64,000 nucleotides of DNA from positions 1 to 64,000 of the forward strand of contig CAJQON010000019.1 of NCBI GenBank assembly GCA_905479995.1, read 5' to 3'. Below are positions 1 to 8,620 of this stretch, in pieces. The stretch is from an uncultured Flavobacteriales bacterium (GTDB taxonomy: Bacteria > Bacteroidota > Bacteroidia > Flavobacteriales_E > Vicingaceae). The position numbers and the translations under genes were made by a program. The notes under the pieces are model-generated. The model searched no databases. It was not told the DNA's origin and saw only the letters and a list, made by a program, of their open reading frames with translations. Every line of letters starts with the position of its first letter. The first letter of the stretch is position 1.

Positions 1-1
1 A

Positions 2-2485
2 GATTATTTTAAAGAAGAAGCGATTGCATGGGCTTGGGAATTACTTACCGAAGTTTTTAAAATTGATAAAGATATACTCTACGTGACCGTTTTTGAAGGT
101 AGTGATGATGCGGATAAACTGGAGATGGATACGGAAGCCTATGATATTTGGAAGAAGTATATTTCTGAAGATCGTATTCTGAAAGGGGACAAAAGTGACA
201 ACTTCTGGGAAATGGGTGATCAAGGTCCTTGCGGTCCTTGTTCTGAAATTCATATAGATTTACGAAGTGACGATGAAATTGCCAAATTGCCTGGAAAGGA
301 GTTGGTAAATGAAGATCATCCTCAAGTGGTAGAGATTTGGAATTTGGTTTTCATGGAGTTTAATCGAATGGCTAATGGAGAATTAAAACCTTTACCTGCA
401 AAACATGTTGATACAGGTATGGGATTTGAACGTTTAGCAATGGTTTTGCAAGGCAAAAAATCGAATTACGATACGGATGTTTTTGGTGGATTAATTGCTA
501 AAATTTCCGAAGTGTCTGGTGTAAAATACCATTATACTTTAGATACCTCTATAAAGACTGATGTAGCTATTCGAGTTATTGCCGATCACGTTAGAGCTGT
601 TGCTTTTTCTATTGCAGATGGGCAATTGCCATCTAACAATGGTGCTGGTTACGTAATTAGACGAATTTTAAGAAGAGCAATTAGATATGCTTATAGTTTT
701 TTGGATCAAAAAGAAGCTTTTATTTATGAATTAGTTGAGGTAATGGCGAACCAAATGGGAGAAGCATTTCCTGAATTGAAAGCGCAGCAAGGTTTAATTA
801 CTCAAGTAATAAAAGAAGAGGAAGAGAGTTTTTTAAGAACCTTAGCCAAAGGAATACAGCGTTTTGAAAACTATATAGCCAATGCTAATGATAAAATGGT
901 AGATGGAAAATTTGCTTTTGAATTGTATGATACATTTGGTTTTCCGATAGATTTAACTGAGTTGATGGCAACAGAAATTGGCTTTAAAGTTGATATGCCT
1001 GGGTTTACGGTGGAATTAGATCAGCAAAAAGATAGAAGTAGAGCGGCAGGTAAAATTGAAGCTGATGATTGGGTAGAATTGAGAGAAGATGATGTAGAGG
1101 AGTTTATTGGTTACGATTATACCGAAGCTGATATTTACATTACGAAATATAGAAAAGTAAAAGCGAAAGGTGAAGAATTGTACCAATTGGTATTTAACTT
1201 GACACCTTTTTATCCTGAAGGTGGTGGTCAAGTTGGTGATGAGGGTGTGATAAAAAATGAAATCGAATCGGTTGAAATAATTGACACTAAAAAGGAGAAC
1301 AATTTAATTGTTCATTTTGCAAAAGGGTTACCGCAAAATTTAGAGGGTAAATTTGAGGCCATTGTAGACAATAATGTTAGAAGTTTAACCGCTTCAAATC
1401 ACTCTGCAACACACTTAATGCATGAAGCTTTAAGAACTATTTTAGGAACTCACGTAGAGCAAAAAGGATCTTTGGTGAATTCAGATTACTTGCGTTTCGA
1501 TTTCTCTCATTTCGAGAAAGTGAATGAGGAAAAGCTTACAGAAATTGAAGCTTTTGTAAATAACAAAATACAAGCAGGAATAGCATTAAATGAACATAGG
1601 GCTATTCCTATTGCTGAAGCTGAAAAGGCTGGAGCAATGATGTTGTTTGGAGAAAAATATGGCGATGTAGTTCGAATGATAGAGTTCGGAGATTCTAAAG
1701 AACTGTGTGGTGGTATTCATGTAGAAAATACTCGAGAAATTCAATTGTTTAAGATAACATCAGAGGGTTCTGTTGCTTCTGGAATTCGTAGAATTGAAGC
1801 TTTTACGTCAAAAGGTGCTGGACAGTGGTTGAGGAGAATGATAGATATTTATGATAGAAATTCAATGATGTTTAAAACTACTCTTTCTGAAGAAAAGCAA
1901 AATGAGATTGCTATGCATAGGCAGAGATATGCTAGTGAATATGAATTAGTTTCAGGTATGGAAAAACTTACAGGATATACCGAAGAAACAGCAGTTAAAA
2001 AATTAGATGAGGCTATTAATGAATTAAAAAAAATAAAAGGAGCTGGAGCTTTTGTTGAAGAATTAATGAAAGTGAAAAAGCAATCAGCAAAAGCCAACCA
2101 AGAAGGAAACAAAGAGCAAGCGAAAGCAATAAAAGAACAATTATTGACTCAAATAGAGGCGATTAATGGTGTGAATGTTATTGCTCAAAAAATTGACTTG
2201 GGAGATAGCGGAGCAATTAAAGATTTGGCTTTTCAGTTGAAAGGACAAGTGGATAACTTGTTTATGGTTTTGGGAGCTGAGATAAATGGCAAGCCTAATT
2301 TAACCATAGTAGTATCAGAAGAATTAGCAAAAGCAAAGGACTTGCATGCAGGTAATATAATTAGAGAAGCAGCCAAAGAAATGCGTGGTGGAGGTGGAGG
2401 GCAACCGTTCTTTGCCACCGCAGGAGGTAGTTATGTCGATGGTATTCAGGCGGCTATCGAAAAGGCAAAGAGTTTTTTGAATTAA
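2..2485 (+). CDS. alaS: Alanine--tRNA ligase, 5' end outside window
   Basis: Charges tRNA-Ala with alanine in the cytoplasm and edits mischarged Ser/Gly. About 827 residues are visible and the frame is open to the left edge, so the class II motif 1 region is missing. The visible part starts inside the aminoacylation domain with the AlaS-typical GPCGPCSEIH and the motif 3-like stretch GMGFERL. The editing domain has SNHSATHLMHEAL near base 1400 and the zinc-binding stretch KELCGGIHVENT near base 1700. The C-terminal C-Ala region ends with RGGGGGQPFF. All expected catalytic and editing landmarks are intact. The next gene starts 34 bases downstream without a visible terminator. Identification is secure; only the start is unknown. 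Confidence 0.97.
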   Translation, partial: DYFKEEAIAWAWELLTEVFKIDKDILYVTVFEGSDDADKLEMDTEAYDIWKKYISEDRILKGDKSDNFWEMGDQGPCGPCSEIHIDLRSDDEIAKLPGKELVNEDHPQVVEIWNLVFMEFNRMANGELKPLPAKHVDTGMGFERLAMVLQGKKSNYDTDVFGGLIAKISEVSGVKYHYTLDTSIKTDVAIRVIADHVRAVAFSIADGQLPSNNGAGYVIRRILRRAIRYAYSFLDQKEAFIYELVEVMANQMGEAFPELKAQQGLITQVIKEEEESFLRTLAKGIQRFENYIANANDKMVDGKFAFELYDTFGFPIDLTELMATEIGFKVDMPGFTVELDQQKDRSRAAGKIEADDWVELREDDVEEFIGYDYTEADIYITKYRKVKAKGEELYQLVFNLTPFYPEGGGQVGDEGVIKNEIESVEIIDTKKENNLIVHFAKGLPQNLEGKFEAIVDNNVRSLTASNHSATHLMHEALRTILGTHVEQKGSLVNSDYLRFDFSHFEKVNEEKLTEIEAFVNNKIQAGIALNEHRAIPIAEAEKAGAMMLFGEKYGDVVRMIEFGDSKELCGGIHVENTREIQLFKITSEGSVASGIRRIEAFTSKGAGQWLRRMIDIYDRNSMMFKTTLSEEKQNEIAMHRQRYASEYELVSGMEKLTGYTEETAVKKLDEAINELKKIKGAGAFVEELMKVKKQSAKANQEGNKEQAKAIKEQLLTQIEAINGVNVIAQKIDLGDSGAIKDLAFQLKGQVDNLFMVLGAEINGKPNLTIVVSEELAKAKDLHAGNIIREAAKEMRGGGGGQPFFATAGGSYVDGIQAAIEKAKSFLN

Positions 2486-2519
2486 ATTACTACTTTAGCT
2501 GTCCCATAAATTAGCAGTA

Positions 2520-3020
2520 GTGGTAAAAAAGATATTTATTTCAATTTTAACAATAGCATTGTTCAGTTTTTCAATGCACAAGTACTATGTTTCAATTACT
2601 GAGGCAGAGTACAATGCTGCTACCCAAACTTTTGGGATTTCTATTAAGTTTATTGGACATGATTTAGAGCAGTGCCTTGAAGAATCTGGATTTCCAGCGT
2701 TGTACATAGGGACTGAAAAGGAAGACAAAAGAACCGATGCCTATTTGCAAAAATTTATCAATAAACGTTTGCATATAGTGTCGGATGAGGAGAGTTTACA
2801 GTTTAAATTACTAGGCAAAGAAGTTAATAATGATGATTTTATCTACTGTTACTTAGAGTCACAATCAGTAAAAATGCCTAAAACGCTTACGGTTAAAAAT
2901 ACATTGCTAACACATACATTTAAAGAACAAAAAAATGCTGTTCACTTAAAAATTAACAGCAAAAAATATACATTCAATTTCGATAAAGAAAAAGTAATCG
3001 AAACACATACAATAGAATAA
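2520..3020 (+). CDS. DUF6702 family protein
   Basis: A 166-residue protein with a hydrophobic N-terminus (IFISILTIALFSFSMH) that looks like a signal peptide or anchor, followed by a small mostly beta domain. It resembles the DUF6702 family, which in Bacteroidota often precedes an M1 aminopeptidase, as it does here 4 bases upstream. No enzyme motif is visible and the function is unknown. The start is GTG at 2520; no ATG is available in frame before the hydrophobic segment. The close spacing argues for co-transcription with the downstream peptidase and a role as an exported partner. The family assignment is from memory of sequence style and context. Confidence 0.75.
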   Translation: MVKKIFISILTIALFSFSMHKYYVSITEAEYNAATQTFGISIKFIGHDLEQCLEESGFPALYIGTEKEDKRTDAYLQKFINKRLHIVSDEESLQFKLLGKEVNNDDFIYCYLESQSVKMPKTLTVKNTLLTHTFKEQKNAVHLKINSKKYTFNFDKEKVIETHTIE

Positions 3021-3024
3021 AATC

Positions 3025-5379
3025 ATGAGAAAAATTTCTATACTAATAGTCGTACTATTAACAGGTCAGCTTTTTGCACAAAGCAATTTAAACAACAACA
3101 AGTTTAAACAACTAAAAGAGGAATTGGCTACTCCTAATGTTTACAGAACAGCAGCGGGAGCTCCTGGTCATAAGTATTATCAGCAAAAGGCAGATTACGT
3201 TATTGATGTAGTATTGGATGATGCCAATCAAAAAATAACAGGAAAGGAAACCATAACTTATACCAACAACTCTCCAGATAAACTGGAGTATTTGTGGATA
3301 CAATTGGATCAAAATTATAGAGCGAGAGATTCCGATTCTAAGTTGATTCAGACAACAGCAGATAGAGGTTCAATGAACACAAAAGGAACTGAGGTAAGCT
3401 TTAAGGATATCGCAAAAATGCATAACGACTTTGATGGTGGATTTAAGTTGGACTATGTAAAAGACAAGAGTGGTAAAGCATTAAATTATACCATTAACAA
3501 AACTATGATGCGTATTGATTTGGCAACACCTTTGGCTGCTGGTTCTTCTTATTCAATAAAAATAGGGTGGTGGTATAACATTAATAATAGAGACGAAATT
3601 GGTGGAAGAAGTGGTTATGAATACTTCAAAGAAAACGACAATTACTTATATACCATTGCGCAGTTCTACCCTCGTATGGCGGTTTATAACGATGTAGAAG
3701 GATGGCAAAACAAACAGTTTTTAGGAAATGGAGAGTTTACGTTAACCTTTGGAAACTATAAAGTTAACATTACGGTGCCTTCAGATCATGTAGTTGCTTC
3801 TACTGGAGTGTTGGGGAATGCTTCTTCAGTTATGACATCAGAAGAAGTTAGTCGATTAAAAAAAGCTAGAACAGAGTATACAACACCAGTTTTGGTTGTA
3901 ACTCAAGCTGAGGCTGAAATAGCAGAAAAGAAAAAAGCAACAGGAACTAAAACGTGGCAGTTTTCAGCTACCAATGTTAGGGATTTTGCCTTTGCAAGTT
4001 CGCGTAAGTTTATTTGGGATGCAATGGCGGTTAAAGTAAATGGTAAAACTACCATGGCTATGAGTTATTATCCGAAAGAAGGAAACCCATTGTGGGAACA
4101 ATACAGTACTAAAGTAGTAGCACATACCATTGCTTCATATTCTAAACATACGTGTGATTATCCTTATCCAGTTGCCATATCTGTTCATTCAAAAAGCATA
4201 GGAATGGAATATCCTATGATTTGTTTTAACGGAGGTCGTCCAGAAAAAGACGGTACGTATTCTGAAAGAACAAAATACTCCATGATTGGTGTTATTATTC
4301 ATGAAGTTGGACATAACTTTTTTCCTATGATTATTAACTCTGATGAAAGACAATGGACGTGGATGGATGAAGGGTTAAATACCTTTACTCAATATTTATG
4401 TGAGCAAGAATGGGAAAGAGATTATCCATCGAAAAGAGGTCCAGCATATAAAATTGTAGATTACATGAAAGGAGATAAAAGTAACATTACTCCAATTATG
4501 ACTAACTCAGAATCGATTTATCAATTTGGAAATAACGCTTATGGTAAACCTGCTGCAGCCTTAAATATTTTAAGAGAAACAGTAATGGGAAGAGAGTTGT
4601 TTGATCATGCCTTTGATACTTATGCAGAGCGTTGGAAATTAAAACACCCAACTCCAGCTGACTTTTTTAGAACAATGGAAGATGCTTCAGGTGTTGATTT
4701 AGATTGGTTTTGGAGAGGATGGTTTTATACGACCGATCATGTTGATTTAAGCATTAACAATGTAGAGTGGTTTAAAATTGATACGCAAGATCCTAAAGTA
4801 GAAAAAGCAATGGCCAAGGAGATGGAAGCAGCTGAACCAGTTCATATTGGAATTACTCGAAACAAAACGGATGTTAAAGAAACGTATAGTGAAAGAGATC
4901 CATCTATATTAGATTTCCACAACAAGTACGATCCATTTGAAGTGACTTTGGTAGATGAAGAAGATCACAAAGAATACTTGGCTAAATTAACTGAAAACGA
5001 CATTAAACTATTGGAGTCGGATTTTAACTATTACAGTGTAGATTTTGAAAATGTTGGAGGTTTAGTAATACCAATTTTATTAAACTTTACATTTCAAGAT
5101 GGAAGTACAGAAGAAGTTAGAATTCCAGCTGAAATTTGGAGAAAGAATGATAAAAATGTAACGAAGATATTCTTCTTTAAGAAAGAGTTAGCAAGTATAG
5201 AAATGGACCCATGGTTAGAGTCGGCAGATACAGAAATGTTTAACAATAACTGGCCACGAAAAGCACAGCTTTCTAAATTTGAATTGTACAAAAAGAAACA
5301 TTACGGTTGGGGTGTAGATGGAAAAGAAAACGTTATGCAACGTGCCAAGCGTAACGAAGAGCTAAAAAAAGCTAAATAA
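3025..5379 (+). CDS. M1 family metallopeptidase (aminopeptidase N-like), secreted
   Basis: A 784-residue zinc aminopeptidase with an N-terminal signal peptide ending near FAQS. The gluzincin signature is complete: HEVGH with H426 and H430 as zinc ligands, E427 as catalytic base, and E449 in WMDEG as the third ligand, giving HExxH-x18-E. The N-terminal region (about 55-280) looks like the beta-sandwich of M1 enzymes. The C-terminal third has no recognised motif. It probably trims peptides in the periplasm or at the cell surface. It follows the DUF6702 gene by 4 bases and ends 1 base before a convergent small ORF. The usual GxMEN substrate motif appears as GMEYP (about residues 394-398), a variation common in the Bacteroidota branch as far as I recall. 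Confidence 0.93.
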   Translation: MRKISILIVVLLTGQLFAQSNLNNNKFKQLKEELATPNVYRTAAGAPGHKYYQQKADYVIDVVLDDANQKITGKETITYTNNSPDKLEYLWIQLDQNYRARDSDSKLIQTTADRGSMNTKGTEVSFKDIAKMHNDFDGGFKLDYVKDKSGKALNYTINKTMMRIDLATPLAAGSSYSIKIGWWYNINNRDEIGGRSGYEYFKENDNYLYTIAQFYPRMAVYNDVEGWQNKQFLGNGEFTLTFGNYKVNITVPSDHVVASTGVLGNASSVMTSEEVSRLKKARTEYTTPVLVVTQAEAEIAEKKKATGTKTWQFSATNVRDFAFASSRKFIWDAMAVKVNGKTTMAMSYYPKEGNPLWEQYSTKVVAHTIASYSKHTCDYPYPVAISVHSKSIGMEYPMICFNGGRPEKDGTYSERTKYSMIGVIIHEVGHNFFPMIINSDERQWTWMDEGLNTFTQYLCEQEWERDYPSKRGPAYKIVDYMKGDKSNITPIMTNSESIYQFGNNAYGKPAAALNILRETVMGRELFDHAFDTYAERWKLKHPTPADFFRTMEDASGVDLDWFWRGWFYTTDHVDLSINNVEWFKIDTQDPKVEKAMAKEMEAAEPVHIGITRNKTDVKETYSERDPSILDFHNKYDPFEVTLVDEEDHKEYLAKLTENDIKLLESDFNYYSVDFENVGGLVIPILLNFTFQDGSTEEVRIPAEIWRKNDKNVTKIFFFKKELASIEMDPWLESADTEMFNNNWPRKAQLSKFELYKKKHYGWGVDGKENVMQRAKRNEELKKAK

Positions 5380-5380
5380 A

Positions 5381-5614
5381 CTAAATTCCTAAAAACTTTT
5401 TTCCGTCAATATAGGTGCCTCTTTTGTTAAAATAGTTGTTAGAGCTTTTCTTTTTTCGAAAGACTTTTCTAAAAAACGAAGGTCTTTCATTGATCGAAAT
5501 TTCCAAACTATTTTGTGCTTTAATTCTTTTGAGTTCTTCAATTTCTTTATGCATATTATTAGAGCTATTGTACTTATAATCATACATCATTTTTTTATGG
5601 TTATTTAGTTTCAT
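5381..5614 (-). CDS. Small basic hypothetical protein
   Basis: A 77-residue ORF starting at ATG 5614; the frame is open 18 codons further upstream. The product is highly charged (many K, R, N) with the predicted helix HKEIEELKRIKAQNS. It has no signal peptide and no recognised domain. A -7-like TATTTTTG on the minus strand (5632-5639) lies 17 bases before this ATG, which favours the shorter form. It converges on the M1 peptidase gene with a 1-base gap. It could be a real small protein or a chance ORF; the overlapping alternative minus-strand frame at 5389-5583 looks less protein-like. Confidence 0.45.
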   Translation of the reverse strand: MKLNNHKKMMYDYKYNSSNNMHKEIEELKRIKAQNSLEISINERPSFFRKVFRKKKSSNNYFNKRGTYIDGKKFLGI

Positions 5615-5726
5615 ATTTAAATTATTTATAGCAAAAATAACTTGTCTATAAAAACAGTATGTCAGCACACTTTTAAGTGATTATTAAGAAAATTGAGCGG
5701 AAGATTAAGTCAAGCTTAATTAAAGT

Positions 5727-6371
5727 TTAACTGGGCATCGGAAAAGCCAACATTTCACCCATGCCAATGGTAAATAGCCAATTGCCATAAAGCGCATGCT
5801 CAATGGATGTAAATAAAACCGATTTGGTTTTGTGATAGGTTAAAGTAAATAATATGCCGCCAATTAAGGTGACCAGCAACACCATTAAATTGTTAAAAAA
5901 CAAATGCGCAATAGGAAAAACTAAAATGTTTATCAATAAAAAATAATTCATGTTTTTAAATGCGTTTTTATATCTATTAAAGAAAAAACTTCGATACAAT
6001 AACTCTTGAGGATAAACCGAAAACATAGCGTAAAATAACAACACAATAACCCATAAAGTTGGGTTGTTTTTTATTACGACAAACAAATCGTTAGGATGTA
6101 AAAAATACATCAACAAGAAACTGGCTATTATTACTCCTGTAAACGATACTATAATTCGTTTAATGTGTTTTTTGAAATCTATTTTAAATAGCTCTTTATT
6201 TGTGATTAGTTTTAATTTAATTGAAACAAAAATACAATATCCAAGCCCTAAAAAAACCATAATAATTTTCAAATAGGCTTCAATATTTAAACCTAGAATT
6301 ATTGGAACTAGTATAAATAATACAGCGAGTTCTAGTTTTTTGTAATTGCTATGTTCTAAAAGATGAGTCAT
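5727..6371 (-). CDS. CPBP family intramembrane metalloprotease (Abi/Rce1-like)
   Basis: A 214-residue polytopic membrane protein with about 6-7 hydrophobic helices. The CPBP/Rce1 motifs are recognisable: motif 1 as PQELLYRSFFFNRY, motif 2 as FPIAHLFF, motif 3 as EHALYGNW. Family members cleave substrates within the membrane, or act in bacteriocin self-immunity; the substrate here is unknown. The usual EExxxR of motif 1 reads QExxxR, so the first glutamate is glutamine. The gene stands alone, and the region between its start and the plus-strand dehydrogenase E1 gene must hold promoters for both directions. Confidence 0.85.
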   Translation of the reverse strand: MTHLLEHSNYKKLELAVLFILVPIILGLNIEAYLKIIMVFLGLGYCIFVSIKLKLITNKELFKIDFKKHIKRIIVSFTGVIIASFLLMYFLHPNDLFVVIKNNPTLWVIVLLFYAMFSVYPQELLYRSFFFNRYKNAFKNMNYFLLINILVFPIAHLFFNNLMVLLVTLIGGILFTLTYHKTKSVLFTSIEHALYGNWLFTIGMGEMLAFPMPS

Positions 6372-6489
6372 TTTTTGTAAAAATATCCTTTAAAGTTTAA
6401 AAACTTAAAATAATACCGTTAAGAAACGTCTTAAATTTTAAACCTCGTAGGCTTTTTCATATCTTTACTTCCCTTACAAAAAAAGAAAA

Positions 6490-8568
6490 ATGGCAGAAGT
6501 GATTTTAGAAAAAGATAAAGTGAAGAAAGATGTTTCATTAGAAGCGTATCGTTTAATGAGTACAGCAAAGGCAATGACCGAATTGTACGAAGAAAACAAA
6601 GCGGTTTGCTCTAAATATGTTCATGCTACATCAAGAGGTCATGAAGCCATTCAGTTGGCTTGTGGATTGCAGCTAAAACCACAAGATTTTGTTTTTCCTT
6701 ACTACCGTGATGATAGTATTTTGTTGGGAATTGGAATGACTCCATTCCAACTAATGTTACAAGTTTTAGCCAAACGAAACGATCCATTTTCAGGAGGACG
6801 AACTTACTATTCTCATCCAAGTTTAAATGATGCTGACAAACCAAAAATTCCGCATCAAAGTTCGGCTACCGGAATGCAAGCAATTCCTGCAACAGGAGTT
6901 GCAATGGGAATTCAGCACAAAGAGAAATTAGGAATGGCCGAAGATTACAAAGGAGAAAATCCAGTTGTAGTTTGTAGCTTAGGAGATGCTTCATGTACAG
7001 AAGGAGAAGTTTCTGAAGCCTTCCAAATGGCAGTTTTAAAACAAATGCCAATTATTTATTTAGTTCAAGACAACGAGTGGGATATTTCTGCTAATGCAGA
7101 AGAAACTCGTGCTCAAGATATAACTCATTACGCCAAAGGATTTAAAGGAATGGATGTTAGAACCATAGATGGAACTAACTTTCAAGAATCATATGAAACC
7201 TTTAATGAAGTATTAGAAATTGTTCGGAAAGAACGTAGGCCATTTATTATACACGCAAAAGTACCATTGTTAAATCACCATACTTCTGGTGTAAGAATGG
7301 AATTTTATAGACACGATAAAGAAGAGTTAGCAGAAGCTTGGGCAAAAGATCCTTATCCAAAATTGATTGATGCGTTGGTAAAACAAGGGGTTGATAAAAA
7401 GGAGTTAGAGAAAATAGAAAATGAGGCCATAGCATTAGTCGCTAAAGATTATGAATTGGCTTTGGCAGAAGAAGATCCAAGACCAGAAGATTTAACAACA
7501 CACGCTTTTGCACCGACTACTGTTACTGAAGAAGTTGGTGAAAGAGCTCCAGCAGGAAAAGATAAAACTGTTATGGTTGATTCTGCCTTGTTTGCCATTA
7601 GAGAAATTATGGCCAAACATCCAGAAAGTTTATTGTACGGACAAGATGTTGGAGCGCGTATTGGTGGTGTTTTTAGAGAGGCGGCAACACTCGCGCAACA
7701 ATTTGGTGACGATAGAGTATTTAATACTCCTATACAAGAAGCATTTATTGTAGGAAGTACAGTTGGTATGTCAGCAGTTGGTTTAAAACCAATTGTTGAG
7801 GTACAATTTGCTGATTACATTTGGCCTGGTTTAAACCAGTTATTTACTGAGGTTGGAAGATCTTACTATTTATCTAATGGTAAATGGCCTGTAAGTATGA
7901 TTTTAAGAGTTCCTATTGGAGCTTACGGTTCAGGTGGACCATATCACTCTTCAAGCATAGAATCTATCGTTACAAATATTAGAGGGGTAAAAGTAGCTTA
8001 CCCAAGTTCGGGAGCCGATTTAAAAGGTTTGATGAAAGCTGCTTATTATGATCCAAATCCAGTAGTAATGCTGGAACATAAGGGCTTGTATTGGAGTAAA
8101 ATTAAAGGGACTGAAGGCGCAATGACAGTTGAACCTGATGAAGACTATATTATTCCTTTTGGAAAAGCAAGAACAGTTTTAGAAGCGCCTGAACAAGATA
8201 ACTCTGTAGCCATAATTACTTATGGAATGGGTGTTTATTGGAGCTTAGCTGCATCTAAAAACTTTGAAGGACAAGTAGAGATTATCGATTTACGAACGCT
8301 AAATCCGTTGGATGAAGAAGCGATGTATGCTGCTGCTAAGAAACATAACAAAATTTTAATCGTAACTGAAGAGTCGGTAGAGTGTTCTTTTGCTTTAGGA
8401 TTAGTTGCTCGTGTTCAGAAGAACTGTTTTGAAGATTTAGATGCTCCAGTAGAAATTATTGGGTCAATAGATACTCCAGCAATCCCATTAAACTCTATAT
8501 TAGAAGAAACCTTATTGCCTAATGGAAATAAGGTAAGCGATGTTATAGGGAATTTACTGAATTATTAG
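6490..8568 (+). CDS. 2-oxoacid dehydrogenase E1, fused alpha and beta subunits
   Basis: A 692-residue thiamine-diphosphate enzyme combining both halves of a heterotetrameric E1 in one chain. Residues about 15-320 are the alpha half with the ThDP/Mg motif GDASCTEGE ... LVQDNEW; residues about 358-692 are the beta half (starting MVDSALFAIREIM, with a transketolase-like pyrimidine-binding region and C-terminal domain). It decarboxylates a 2-oxoacid and passes the acyl group to E2 lipoate. Alpha/beta fusions of this size in Bacteroidota are usually annotated as branched-chain 2-oxoisovalerate or pyruvate-type E1; the substrate cannot be fixed from sequence. E2 and E3 genes are not in the window. 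A -7-like TATCTTTA lies at 6460-6467. Confidence 0.9.
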   Translation: MAEVILEKDKVKKDVSLEAYRLMSTAKAMTELYEENKAVCSKYVHATSRGHEAIQLACGLQLKPQDFVFPYYRDDSILLGIGMTPFQLMLQVLAKRNDPFSGGRTYYSHPSLNDADKPKIPHQSSATGMQAIPATGVAMGIQHKEKLGMAEDYKGENPVVVCSLGDASCTEGEVSEAFQMAVLKQMPIIYLVQDNEWDISANAEETRAQDITHYAKGFKGMDVRTIDGTNFQESYETFNEVLEIVRKERRPFIIHAKVPLLNHHTSGVRMEFYRHDKEELAEAWAKDPYPKLIDALVKQGVDKKELEKIENEAIALVAKDYELALAEEDPRPEDLTTHAFAPTTVTEEVGERAPAGKDKTVMVDSALFAIREIMAKHPESLLYGQDVGARIGGVFREAATLAQQFGDDRVFNTPIQEAFIVGSTVGMSAVGLKPIVEVQFADYIWPGLNQLFTEVGRSYYLSNGKWPVSMILRVPIGAYGSGGPYHSSSIESIVTNIRGVKVAYPSSGADLKGLMKAAYYDPNPVVMLEHKGLYWSKIKGTEGAMTVEPDEDYIIPFGKARTVLEAPEQDNSVAIITYGMGVYWSLAASKNFEGQVEIIDLRTLNPLDEEAMYAAAKKHNKILIVTEESVECSFALGLVARVQKNCFEDLDAPVEIIGSIDTPAIPLNSILEETLLPNGNKVSDVIGNLLNY

Positions 8569-8596
8569 ATTTTTAAAACACATATTTTTAGTCATT

Positions 8597-8620
8597 GTCA
8601 TTCTGAGCTTGTCGAAGAGT
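8597..8620 (+). repeat. Dispersed-repeat motif at the start of the TPR-SpoIIE gene
   Basis: The sequence GTCATTCTGAGCTTGTCGAA (then GAGT) matches a short interspersed motif that I recall as common in Bacteroidota intergenic DNA. Its first ten bases recur, inverted, in the repeat cluster near 55.6 kb. Here it lies over the presumed translation start of the next gene: the TTG used as start is inside it. In frame it encodes V-I-L-S-L-S-K-S, which fits the core of a signal peptide. Confidence 0.6.

Noticed and set aside
7508..7753. 81-codon plus-strand ORF in a second frame of the E1 gene
   Set aside because: It overlaps the linker and start of the beta half, which is well conserved in the main frame.
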